A DNA stretch of 6,976 nt. Origin: an uncultured bacterium (GTDB lineage Bacteria; Planctomycetota; Phycisphaerae; Sedimentisphaerales; Anaerobacaceae). The notes below the pieces were generated by a model. The model was not told where the DNA came from. It did not search any database and worked only from the letters and a program-made list of their open reading frames with translations. The translations under genes and the position numbers were made by a program. The stretch spans positions 1 through 6,976 of the forward strand of contig CAJVYK010000102.1 of assembly GCA_913009865.1 (NCBI GenBank), given 5' to 3'. Shown here piece by piece: positions 1-6,109 of this stretch (its first letter is position 1; each line of letters begins with the position of its first letter).

Positions 1-25
1 AAAGCAGACAAAAAATAATAAATAA

Positions 26-937
26 ATGTGGAGGCGCTATGGACGGATGGATACGCTAGCCTGGTTCAGGCATAACGAAACACAAATACCCAAGGTACAC
101 AGCCGCGACAGTGGAAAAACCGATAAGGGCCTTGAGTTGGGCCATCTCGTAGGCCGGTTCTGCCCTTACAAATCAGGGCAATTCAGACTAAGCCAGGACC
201 AGGTCAAAAAATATTTCGATGACAGCCAAATCGATTTCTCCGGTAAACCTGCCGGCAAAGTCATCCGTTATGCAACCGCGGAGGATATAAGCGAAGAAAG
301 GCATCTGCGAAAAATCGTAGAAGAAGAGATAAAATGCTGCAAACGCTTCATCGAAGAACTGGGCCTGTCGATGAAAATAGTTGACGCAGAGCACATATTC
401 GGCGGTGAGCGCATAATCTTTTACTTTGCCTCTGACGGCCGGGTTGACTTCCGTGAGCTGGTTAAAAAAATCGCACACGAATACCAGTCGAGAATTGAAA
501 TGCGACAGGTCGGCTCTCGCGACGAGGCCAAACTGCTCGGCGATGTAGAAAGCTGCGGACAGCAATGCTGCTGCCAGAGGTTCCTCAAGGCCCTAAAGCC
601 GGTCAATATGCGAATGGCCAAAATGCAAAAGGCAACCCTCGACCCTTCAAAAATCTCCGGCTATTGCGGCAGATTAAAGTGCTGCCTGCGATATGAAGAT
701 AAAACTTACACCGAGCTTAAAAAACGACTGCCAAAAAGGAACACTAAGGTAAAAACCAAACAGGGAGAGGGTAGAGTTGTGGATACCCAGATATTGACTC
801 AGCTTGTTATAGTGGAATACGATGACGGAAAAAGAAACGCTGTCGGCCTCGATGAGATTGAGATAATCCGCTCAGCAGCAACAGAAAAAACCAAAAATCA
901 AAAACCAAAAACGCAAAACGAAAAACCGAAAGCGTAA
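26..937 (+). CDS. ricT: PSP1-domain protein, RicT/YaaT homologue
   Basis: RicT (YaaT) of Bacillus subtilis forms a complex with RicA and RicF that binds Fe-S clusters and promotes RNase Y-dependent mRNA processing; homologues are widespread as lone genes in other phyla. The 303-residue product shows the family signature: HIFGGERIIFYF (123-134), GRVDFREL (138-145), RIEMRQVGSRDEAKLLGD (156-173), PSKISGYCGRLKCCLRYE (207-224) and KKRLPK (232-237). Cysteines cluster at C177, C181-C183 and at C214, C219, C220, the usual candidate Fe-S ligands. The ATG at 26 is chosen because a TAA ends at 25 in the same frame and the N-terminal WRRYGRM resembles the first strand of the domain; an ATG at 47 would cut into it. 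No Shine-Dalgarno is visible. The tail from about residue 290 is lysine/asparagine/proline-rich, encoded by a 7-mer repeat, and probably unstructured. The gene lies 11 bases before metG, probably in one operon. RicA and RicF genes are not in the window, so a role in RNA processing here is inferred from the family. Confidence 0.9.
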   Translation: MWRRYGRMDTLAWFRHNETQIPKVHSRDSGKTDKGLELGHLVGRFCPYKSGQFRLSQDQVKKYFDDSQIDFSGKPAGKVIRYATAEDISEERHLRKIVEEEIKCCKRFIEELGLSMKIVDAEHIFGGERIIFYFASDGRVDFRELVKKIAHEYQSRIEMRQVGSRDEAKLLGDVESCGQQCCCQRFLKALKPVNMRMAKMQKATLDPSKISGYCGRLKCCLRYEDKTYTELKKRLPKRNTKVKTKQGEGRVVDTQILTQLVIVEYDDGKRNAVGLDEIEIIRSAATEKTKNQKPKTQNEKPKA

Positions 938-946
938 AACTAAAAA
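891..946 (+). repeat. Eight tandem A-rich 7-mers across the ricT end
   Basis: Eight consecutive units of exactly 7 bases can be read: ccaaaaa, tcaaaaa, ccaaaaa, cgcaaaa, cgaaaaa, ccgaaag, cgtaaaa, ctaaaaa, consensus roughly CNAAAAA. The array encodes the last 15 residues of RicT, includes its stop codon (935-937) and ends two bases before the metG ATG. It leaves no room for a Shine-Dalgarno for metG. A related 7-mer array (CTCAAAA on the - strand) lies inside the mod gene at 6443-6477. Confidence 0.75.
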
Positions 947-948
947 CT

Positions 949-2964
949 ATGCCGCGCAAAATCGTTGTAACATCAGCTCTGCCTTATGCGAACGGCCCGA
1001 TACATATAGGCCACCTGGTCGAATATCTCCAAACCGATATTTGGGTGCGCTTTCAGAAGATATGCGGCAACCAGTGCCTTTATTTCTGCGCCGATGATGC
1101 GCACGGCACCCCCATTATGATAAGTGCCCGTGCCGCCGGTATAACTCCTGAAGAGCTAATCGAGCAAGTGCATAAAGAGCACAAGGCGGATTTCGACGGC
1201 TTTTTGGTTGAGTTTGACAATTATTACTCGACCCACTCGCCTGAAAATAAGTACTTTAGCGAGCTGATTTTTGGCCGTTTGAAGCAGGCCGGCTCGATTG
1301 TCGAAAAAACAATCGAACAGACCTATTGCGAAAATTGTAAAATGTTTCTGCCTGACAGATACATCCGCGGCACCTGCCCGCGGTGCAAAGCCGAGAACCA
1401 ATACGGCGATTCCTGTGATAAATGCGGCGGAACACATCAGCCGACGGAGCTGATTAATCCGGTCTGCTCAACCTGCTCTACTCCGCCGAGACGCAGAGAA
1501 AGCCGGCATTACTTCTTCAAACTGGCCGATTACGAACAACAACTCAAGGAGCTTATCGCAGCCGGCTATACGCAAAAAACCACCGCCAACAAGCTCGATG
1601 AATGGTTCAGTACCGGCCTTAGGGACTGGGACATCTCCAGGGACGGACCCTATTTCGGCTTCAAAATACCGGGAGAAGAAGATAAATTCTTCTACGTCTG
1701 GCTCGATGCCCCTATCGGATATATGGCCTCAGCTAAGAACTACTGTGATAAAACAGGCCTGGATTTTGACAAACTCTGGAACAGTAACGAATACGAGCTT
1801 TATCACTTTGTCGGCAAGGACATTATGTATTTCCATGCGTTGTTTTTCCCTGCGACATTAATAGGGGCCGGCTTCAAGACCGCCAACAAGCTTTTCGTGC
1901 ACGGCTTTTTAACCATAAATGGCGAAAAAATGAGCAAATCAAAAGGTACTTTCATAAAAGCAAGTACCTATTTGAAATACCTCAAGCCCGAAACGCTGCG
2001 GTACTACTACGCAAGTAAACTAACCGGCGGGATCGAAGATATAGATTTGAGCATCGAAGATTTTACAAATAAGATTAACTCTAATCTGGTCGGCAAACTT
2101 GCGAACCTTGCCTCCCGCTCCGGGCCAATGCTGACAAAAAACCTTGATGCCCAGCTCGGCCAATTAGACGACGCCGGCAGAGAATTAGTAAGTAAGCTGG
2201 CTGCTGAAAAAGAGCAGATTATAGAGAATTACGAAAATCTCAATTATGCCGCTGCCGTGCGAACAATTACCGCCCTGGCTGACGAGGCAAATCGATATGT
2301 CGAGCAGAATCAGCCGTGGATAACTGTAAAAAGCGATTTGGAAAAGACGCGAACGACCCTTACGGCGGTAATAAACGCTGTACGCATCCTGACGATTTAC
2401 TTAAAACCCATCCTGCCCGAATATGCTGAAAAAATAGAAAAATTCCTTAATGTCGATGAACTAAGTTTTGCAGATGTCGAAACAGTGCTGCAGAAGCGCA
2501 AGATAAATAATTTTGAACGATTAGCTGATAGAATTGATAAAAAGAAAGTAATTGCAATGATAGAAGAAAGCAAAGAAACTCAAAACTCCGAATCGCCGAG
2601 TCCTGCGAAGACAGAAGCAGCTGGTGAACCATTCAAACCAGAGTGCACAATTGAGGACTTTGAGAAAATTGATTTACGAATTGCTAAAGTGGTAAAGGCA
2701 GAGCCGGTTGAAGGGGCTGACAAGCTGCTGCGTTTGCAATTGGATTTGGGCGGGGTGCAAAAACAAGTTCTCGCCGGCATAGCCGGCGCTTATAAGCCGG
2801 ACGAGTTGGCCGGCAAAATCGTGGTCTATTTAGCCAATCTAAAGCCCAGGAAGATGAGGTTTGGCACATCCGAAGGTATGATTCTGGCGGCAGGGGCCGG
2901 CGGAAAAGATATTTTTATACTCTCAGCCGACACCGGAGTAAAGCCCGGACAGAGAGTTAGTTAA
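949..2964 (+). CDS. metG: Methionine--tRNA ligase
   Basis: Cytosolic class I aminoacyl-tRNA synthetase that charges tRNA-Met with methionine using ATP. The 671-residue product has the HIGH motif (19-22, in ANGPIHIGH), a zinc-knuckle insert with C127, C130, C143, C146 and C156, C159, C173, C176, the WLDAPIGYMAS segment (251-261), the KMSKS loop (327-331) and an anticodon-binding helical domain with the ENQ/NQPW-like region near W457. A charged Ser/Pro/Glu linker (about 541-565) leads to a C-terminal EMAP/Trbp111-like tRNA-binding domain (about 566-671; DFEKIDLRIAKV and LKPRKMRFGTSEGM). The eight cysteines mean two complete CxxC pairs in each knuckle, so two zinc ions are possible. Length and domain order match full-length bacterial enzymes with the dimerising C-terminal domain; nothing is missing. 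The ATG at 949 begins MPRKIVVTSALPYANG, the normal N-terminus, although no Shine-Dalgarno precedes it. Translation may be coupled to ricT, which stops 11 bases upstream. Confidence 0.97.
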   Translation: MPRKIVVTSALPYANGPIHIGHLVEYLQTDIWVRFQKICGNQCLYFCADDAHGTPIMISARAAGITPEELIEQVHKEHKADFDGFLVEFDNYYSTHSPENKYFSELIFGRLKQAGSIVEKTIEQTYCENCKMFLPDRYIRGTCPRCKAENQYGDSCDKCGGTHQPTELINPVCSTCSTPPRRRESRHYFFKLADYEQQLKELIAAGYTQKTTANKLDEWFSTGLRDWDISRDGPYFGFKIPGEEDKFFYVWLDAPIGYMASAKNYCDKTGLDFDKLWNSNEYELYHFVGKDIMYFHALFFPATLIGAGFKTANKLFVHGFLTINGEKMSKSKGTFIKASTYLKYLKPETLRYYYASKLTGGIEDIDLSIEDFTNKINSNLVGKLANLASRSGPMLTKNLDAQLGQLDDAGRELVSKLAAEKEQIIENYENLNYAAAVRTITALADEANRYVEQNQPWITVKSDLEKTRTTLTAVINAVRILTIYLKPILPEYAEKIEKFLNVDELSFADVETVLQKRKINNFERLADRIDKKKVIAMIEESKETQNSESPSPAKTEAAGEPFKPECTIEDFEKIDLRIAKVVKAEPVEGADKLLRLQLDLGGVQKQVLAGIAGAYKPDELAGKIVVYLANLKPRKMRFGTSEGMILAAGAGGKDIFILSADTGVKPGQRVS

Positions 2965-2976
2965 TTAAAAAAATCA

Positions 2977-3039
2977 GCCGCAAAGGCGCAAAGAAAAGAA
3001 GTTAGAAATAAAGAAAAAAAATCTTAGTGACTTAGTGGC
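2977..3039. repeat. Intergenic inverted repeat with 8-mer arms
   Basis: The metG-Minf_1886 spacer contains gccgcaaaggcgcaaag (2977-2993) and cttagtgacttagtggc (3023-3039). The reverse complement of the second matches the first at 12 of 17 positions, and each arm is itself two copies of an 8-mer (cgcaaagg/cgcaaaga and cttagtga/cttagtgg). Between them is an A-rich stretch. Similar 'gcaaaggcgcaaag ... cttagtg...' spacers are known to me from intergenic regions of many environmental bacteria; whether this one is mobile, structural or a relic cannot be judged here. It lacks a U-tract, so it is not a standard terminator. Confidence 0.6.
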
Positions 3040-3052
3040 AAAAAGTTAAGAG

Positions 3053-3406
3053 ATGAAGAAAAAGCTTGAAAAAATTGCCAGAAAGGACGGGCGGTTCAGC
3101 CCGCAGGCAGTCAAGTTTGTTTATGAGGGACTCGGCTACACTGCAAAAAAAATCGTTGCCGAACCCGCCCATGTCAGCGGCCAAACACTCTGCGGTGGGC
3201 TAAAAGAATTGGCTGTTGAAAAATGGGGTAGATTGGCAATGCTGGTATTAAATACCTGGGGTGTAAAAACTACTCGTGATTTCGGCGAAATCGTCTATCT
3301 GATGATAGAAAACAAGTGGATGAGCGCACAGCCGACCGATTCGATAGATGATTTTAACGATGTTTACGATTTCAAAGCCGTATTCAAAGACCAGTTCAGA
3401 TTCTAA
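3053..3406 (+). CDS. Minf_1886 family protein, function unknown
   Basis: The 117-residue product matches, from memory, the Minf_1886/TIGR04138 family of short conserved hypothetical proteins found in Planctomycetes and Verrucomicrobia. Recognisable blocks are FVYEGLGYT (22-30), HVSGQTLCGGLKELA (40-54), LAMLVLNTWGVKTTRDFGEIVYLMIE (61-86, family core) and the acidic DDFNDVYDFKAVF end (99-111). It is probably a compact, mostly helical soluble protein: no signal peptide, membrane segment or metal-binding cluster is visible. No biochemical function is known to me. The ATG at 3053 directly follows taagag with no spacing, so the ribosome binding site is poor; the basic MKKKLEKIARKDGRF start is nevertheless typical of the family. 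It is co-directional with metG, 88 bases downstream, and faces a restriction gene on the other strand. Confidence 0.85.
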   Translation: MKKKLEKIARKDGRFSPQAVKFVYEGLGYTAKKIVAEPAHVSGQTLCGGLKELAVEKWGRLAMLVLNTWGVKTTRDFGEIVYLMIENKWMSAQPTDSIDDFNDVYDFKAVFKDQFRF

Positions 3407-3742
3407 GAGGCTCTAAATTTGCTCAAATTAATAAATTTGGGATTTTTTAAAAAATGGGGATTTCTAAAAAGTTATTCTCAATGCTATGTTTATTTTCAAC
3501 GTAAAAAAGATGGCTAAGGGTAGACTTATAGGGATTGGGTGAAATAGGTAAGACTAAAACGAGCGAAAACGTTTGAAAATGTTTGAAAATATTCGAAAAC
3601 GAGCGAAAAATGACGTGAAACGTTTGAAAATATTCGAAAATGTGTGTGTTTTGAGTAAAGTTTTTCAAGGTACTTGCGCAAATTGTTCGAAGCAGAGAAT
3701 TCGAGTTCTCAATTCTTAGTTTGGACTTTTCCGGTGGGGATT
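3407..3742. other. Gene-free gap between convergent genes
   Basis: The Minf_1886 gene (+) and the res remnant (-) converge on this 336-base, A/T-rich gap. It holds a perfect 14-base palindrome attttttaaaaaat (3442-3455), the phased A-tract array (3556-3640), and a short hairpin with arms agaatt/aattct (3696-3701 and 3711-3716, 9-base loop). No strong GC stem followed by a U-run is present, so I cannot assign a terminator to either gene. A 99-codon open frame on the - strand (3447-3746) is mostly translation of the A/T-rich repeat and overlaps the res 3' end; I do not regard it as a gene. No tRNA or other RNA gene is seen. Confidence 0.7.
3556..3641. repeat. Decamer array of helically phased A-tracts
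   Basis: Runs of three to five A start at 3556, 3566, 3576, 3586, 3596, 3606, 3618, 3627 and 3637, a spacing of 9-12 bases with five exact 10-base steps. The unit is close to NNNYGAAAAY. Two higher-order copies of about 40 bases are visible: aaaacgagcgaaaa recurs at 3556 and 3596, and gtttgaaaatattcgaaaa (19 bases) recurs at 3581 and 3622. A-tracts repeated with the helical period are known to bend DNA, so this stretch is predicted to be strongly curved. It is not a CRISPR: there are no spacers. Confidence 0.85.
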
Positions 3743-5470
3743 TCATCCGGCAATGTCAGCGTGGATAATTTCAGAAACATCGGCTGGATTGTAGGATACT
3801 TTCCAAGACCATTTGCCGAATCCGCCTTTGTTATTTACGGCTCTTACCCATTCATCCAAGAATACTCTTTTGGTTTTGTCCCGTTGGGTATCTTGTCCTT
3901 TGACCTCAAGGATAAGAAAATTGCCTGTTTTTAGCTGTATGATAAAATCAGGCCGGTATCGCTTCACAACACCTTGAAAAGTGTAAAAGATTTCAAAGCC
4001 AAGATGGTCATTTTTTACCCATGCTTTAACATCCCTATTGCGGTCAAGCTCAAAAGCTTCCGACGCTTCCCAGGTGCTATCGAAAACACAAAAGTTTATA
4101 TGCGATTTCTTCGTGTGTTCGCACGGTCTGCCGGTGTACCAGGTTCGCATATCGCCAGTTGAACGGATAGGATTATCGCGGTCAAAGACCGGCTCAAAAG
4201 TCTCTACATTATCGTGCCGAATGGCGTCTGCAATATGCTGGACAACCTTATTCATATTGAGAGTTATAATTATACGGCGCTTTAACTCATCTTGATGAAA
4301 CAGAGACGGAGAAACCTGAATTTTATTAGCAGAAATAAATTGCCCAACAATCCGAATCAACTGAGCCAGCAGATATTCTTTACTACCTTTCCAGTTTTTC
4401 TGTATCTGGTCAAAGTTGTCTCTGGCTACTTCAAATATAATTCGTTGCATCCGAAACTTCCGGCCTAAGTTTTCGAGGTCTATCGCAGAAATCTTGGTTA
4501 CATCTGTCTTGCCATCCACTATCGGAGCCAATTCTGCAATTTGCGCTGTTTCAAAGGCATTAAGCTCCAGTGGTTTTACCTGCTCTATATTCAAAGTAAG
4601 CTGAGGTCGAAATATACTTTCGATACGAATTATGTTTGGCCAAGTAATTTCAAATTCTCTCTTTTCATCCACTGGTTCGATAGCTGTTTTAGCTGACGGA
4701 GGCGGTGGGGGTGGCCCATCTTGTGACTCATGCGGCAGAAAAGTAAATGGCACACCAAAAATATTTACATATTCGGCTTCCATCAGACCGGTATCTTCAT
4801 TCAAATCGTAGGATGTCCGTCTTAAACCTCGGCCAACAACTTGCTCACAAAGCAATTGACTTGAAAAGGCACGCAGACCCATAATATGAGTTACAGTCTT
4901 GGCATCCCATCCCTCTGAAAGCATTCCAACAGAAATGACCTTTTGGATTTGCTCTCCGGGCATACCTCTTCTGCCTATAGTATCAACGGTTTGTCTAAGT
5001 TGTTCAGCAAGCTGTTTTTTGGTCAGTTTTTTTGTTGTCACTTCCGCTTCATCTGATTCTTCATTGGGATTACTGTTCCAAGATACTGGCTCATCCTGAG
5101 CTTCCGCCATACCCAATACTTTTGAATCGATATGAAGTGTTCGCTCAGGAATACAAAGCTCATCTATTCTAATTTTTTGATGGTCAAAAGCATATTTGAT
5201 ACGGGCGGCAGTATGAGTTGTATTTGCAACGGTAATCATTACTGGCGGTGTAAGTAAATTACTATCTTTCCATTTTTCAGCAGTTTCCAGCCAATCTTTC
5301 CCCAGAAGATAGTAGCCTTTTATTACCAAATCGGGGAGCGGTTCCTGTGGTTCAGCTTTGCGGTTTATATCGTCTTTTACATCCGGGTCTTTGTATATAT
5401 GATAAAACCTTGACTTGTATTCTTTCGTCAGTTGACTATCATCTCGAATTACTACGCGGGGTGTTTTCAC
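3743..5470 (-). CDS. Res fragment: helicase C-half plus nuclease
   Basis: The frame is open from 5617; the GTG at 5470 is only the first start-like codon, and the upstream in-frame bases encode FDFSATPF (5584-5561, helicase motif III) and GWVISDFGLNDAIESG, so the true product begins further upstream in the intact gene. Numbering from 5470 (575 residues): motif V SVGMLSEGWDAKTV (180-193), motif VI EQVVGRGLRR (209-218) with the arginine finger region, a six-proline run (253-258), and a PD-(D/E)XK-like nuclease core with P507-D508 (YRPDF) and E522-x-K524 (LEVKGQ). The C-terminus appears complete, ending in the usual aromatic WSWKVSYNP segment. The reading frame shows no internal stops, so decay is recent or the break is artificial. 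Without Walker A and B this piece cannot act as an ATPase; independent translation from the GTG is doubtful because no ribosome binding site is evident. Confidence 0.8.
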   Translation of the reverse strand: MKTPRVVIRDDSQLTKEYKSRFYHIYKDPDVKDDINRKAEPQEPLPDLVIKGYYLLGKDWLETAEKWKDSNLLTPPVMITVANTTHTAARIKYAFDHQKIRIDELCIPERTLHIDSKVLGMAEAQDEPVSWNSNPNEESDEAEVTTKKLTKKQLAEQLRQTVDTIGRRGMPGEQIQKVISVGMLSEGWDAKTVTHIMGLRAFSSQLLCEQVVGRGLRRTSYDLNEDTGLMEAEYVNIFGVPFTFLPHESQDGPPPPPPSAKTAIEPVDEKREFEITWPNIIRIESIFRPQLTLNIEQVKPLELNAFETAQIAELAPIVDGKTDVTKISAIDLENLGRKFRMQRIIFEVARDNFDQIQKNWKGSKEYLLAQLIRIVGQFISANKIQVSPSLFHQDELKRRIIITLNMNKVVQHIADAIRHDNVETFEPVFDRDNPIRSTGDMRTWYTGRPCEHTKKSHINFCVFDSTWEASEAFELDRNRDVKAWVKNDHLGFEIFYTFQGVVKRYRPDFIIQLKTGNFLILEVKGQDTQRDKTKRVFLDEWVRAVNNKGGFGKWSWKVSYNPADVSEIIHADIAG

Positions 5471-5579
5471 AAGTCCAGATTCTATAGCATCGTTAAGACC
5501 GAAATCACTAATTACCCATCCAAACAGTGCTTCTTTTGAGGTCTTCTTACCGGACGGTGCAAAAGGTGTAGCGGAAAAA

Positions 5580-6107
5580 TCAAAACAGTTGAGTATCCTG
5601 CGGATATGTAACCTTATTCAAAACCTGCCAGGCAATCAGCGCTGCCATTACGACAGTTTTGCCGGAGCCGGTCGCCATTTTCGAGCACAGGCGTACAAAT
5701 TCGCCGCCGTCTTTGGGTATGTCAATTCCAACCTTTTCAGAGGCCGGTGCTTCGATTAGCCAGATAAGCGTTTCCATAGCTTCCAACTGGCAGAAAAACA
5801 AAGGATACTGGCGTTGTTGGCTGTCGTTCCAGTGTTCCAGTAGCCGCTTTGTTATACTGGTTATGCCGGGATAGTTGCTTTCTCGCCATTTATTTACACG
5901 CGGACGAATTTTGTTTACCAGCGGAAGCGGCACAAAAACGCCGGGGTCATCGAAATCTTTGGAATTAGGCGTAGCAACCACATAGCCGGCAGGACGGCGG
6001 CCCTCTTCCTTTTCAAAGGTTCTGGCTTTGCGGTCATAGTGCCAGTGACATTTCGGCTCAACGTATGGCGAGTTGATTATTAAATGGTCAATTTTGGCTT
6101 GGCCCAT
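5580..6107 (-). CDS. Res fragment: N-terminal part with Walker A
   Basis: This 175-residue frame begins MGQAKIDHLIINSPYVEP, a typical start of BPTD_3080-type restriction enzymes, followed by the conserved GRRPAGY (36-42), LVNKIRPRVNKWR (63-75), GITSITKRLLEHW (81-93), a Q-motif-like FFCQLEAMET (104-113) and Walker A ATGSGKT (145-151) leading into LIAWQVLNK. It then stops at a TGA (5582-5580) four codons after PQD, where intact relatives continue into motif Ia. The ATG at 6107 overlaps the stop codon of the methyltransferase gene as TGATG, which supports the start and suggests coupled translation. Alone it is a truncated P-loop domain with no expected activity. Confidence 0.85.
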   Translation of the reverse strand: MGQAKIDHLIINSPYVEPKCHWHYDRKARTFEKEEGRRPAGYVVATPNSKDFDDPGVFVPLPLVNKIRPRVNKWRESNYPGITSITKRLLEHWNDSQQRQYPLFFCQLEAMETLIWLIEAPASEKVGIDIPKDGGEFVRLCSKMATGSGKTVVMAALIAWQVLNKVTYPQDTQLF

Positions 6108-6109
6108 CA
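6105..6109 (-). promoter_or_regulatory. TGATG stop-start overlap, mod to res
   Basis: On the - strand the mod stop TGA (6109-6107) and the res start ATG (6107-6105) share one base. This arrangement is a known mark of translational coupling, in which ribosomes finishing mod re-initiate on res, keeping methylation ahead of cleavage. It fixes the res start independently of any ribosome binding site. Confidence 0.85.

Larger units (their letters stand above)
3743..6107 (-). pseudogene. Broken restriction helicase-nuclease (res)
   Basis: Taken together the two fragments on this strand are one gene of the BPTD_3080-type restriction endonucleases, type III Res-like superfamily 2 helicases with a C-terminal nuclease, normally about 1000 residues. 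The N-terminal homology runs to about D171 (5597-5595) and the C-terminal homology restarts at about 5590 with CFDFSATPF in the +1 frame. Family members carry about 150-250 residues (estimated from memory) between these points, including motif Ia and the DEAH Walker B motif. Both losses, the deletion and the frameshift, meet within about ten bases, which suggests one event. As written, no ATP-driven translocation or restriction is expected. An assembly collapse or a chimeric join is a serious alternative, since the contig also carries adapter sequence. Confidence 0.75.

Noticed and set aside
1156..1437. 93-codon - strand open frame within metG
   Set aside because: Shadow of the metG zinc-knuckle region; no independent support.
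3442..3455. Palindrome attttttaaaaaat as a terminator for the Minf_1886 gene
   Set aside because: The stem is only A-T pairs with no loop or GC core; such a hairpin would not be stable.
3556..3641. CRISPR-like direct repeats
   Set aside because: Units are 10 bases with no unique spacers; period and A-tracts fit curved or slippage-derived DNA.
3695..3717. Hairpin agaatt...aattct as a terminator for res
   Set aside because: Six A/T-rich pairs, nine-base loop and no U-run on the - strand.
3447..3746. 99-codon open frame on the - strand in the convergent gap
   Set aside because: Its Phe/Ser/Thr-rich middle is translation of the decamer array, it overlaps the res 3' end, and no family is recognisable.
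3995..4724. Six-proline run in Res as a sign of unusual insertion
   Set aside because: I recall a proline run at this place in intact relatives, so it is a family trait.
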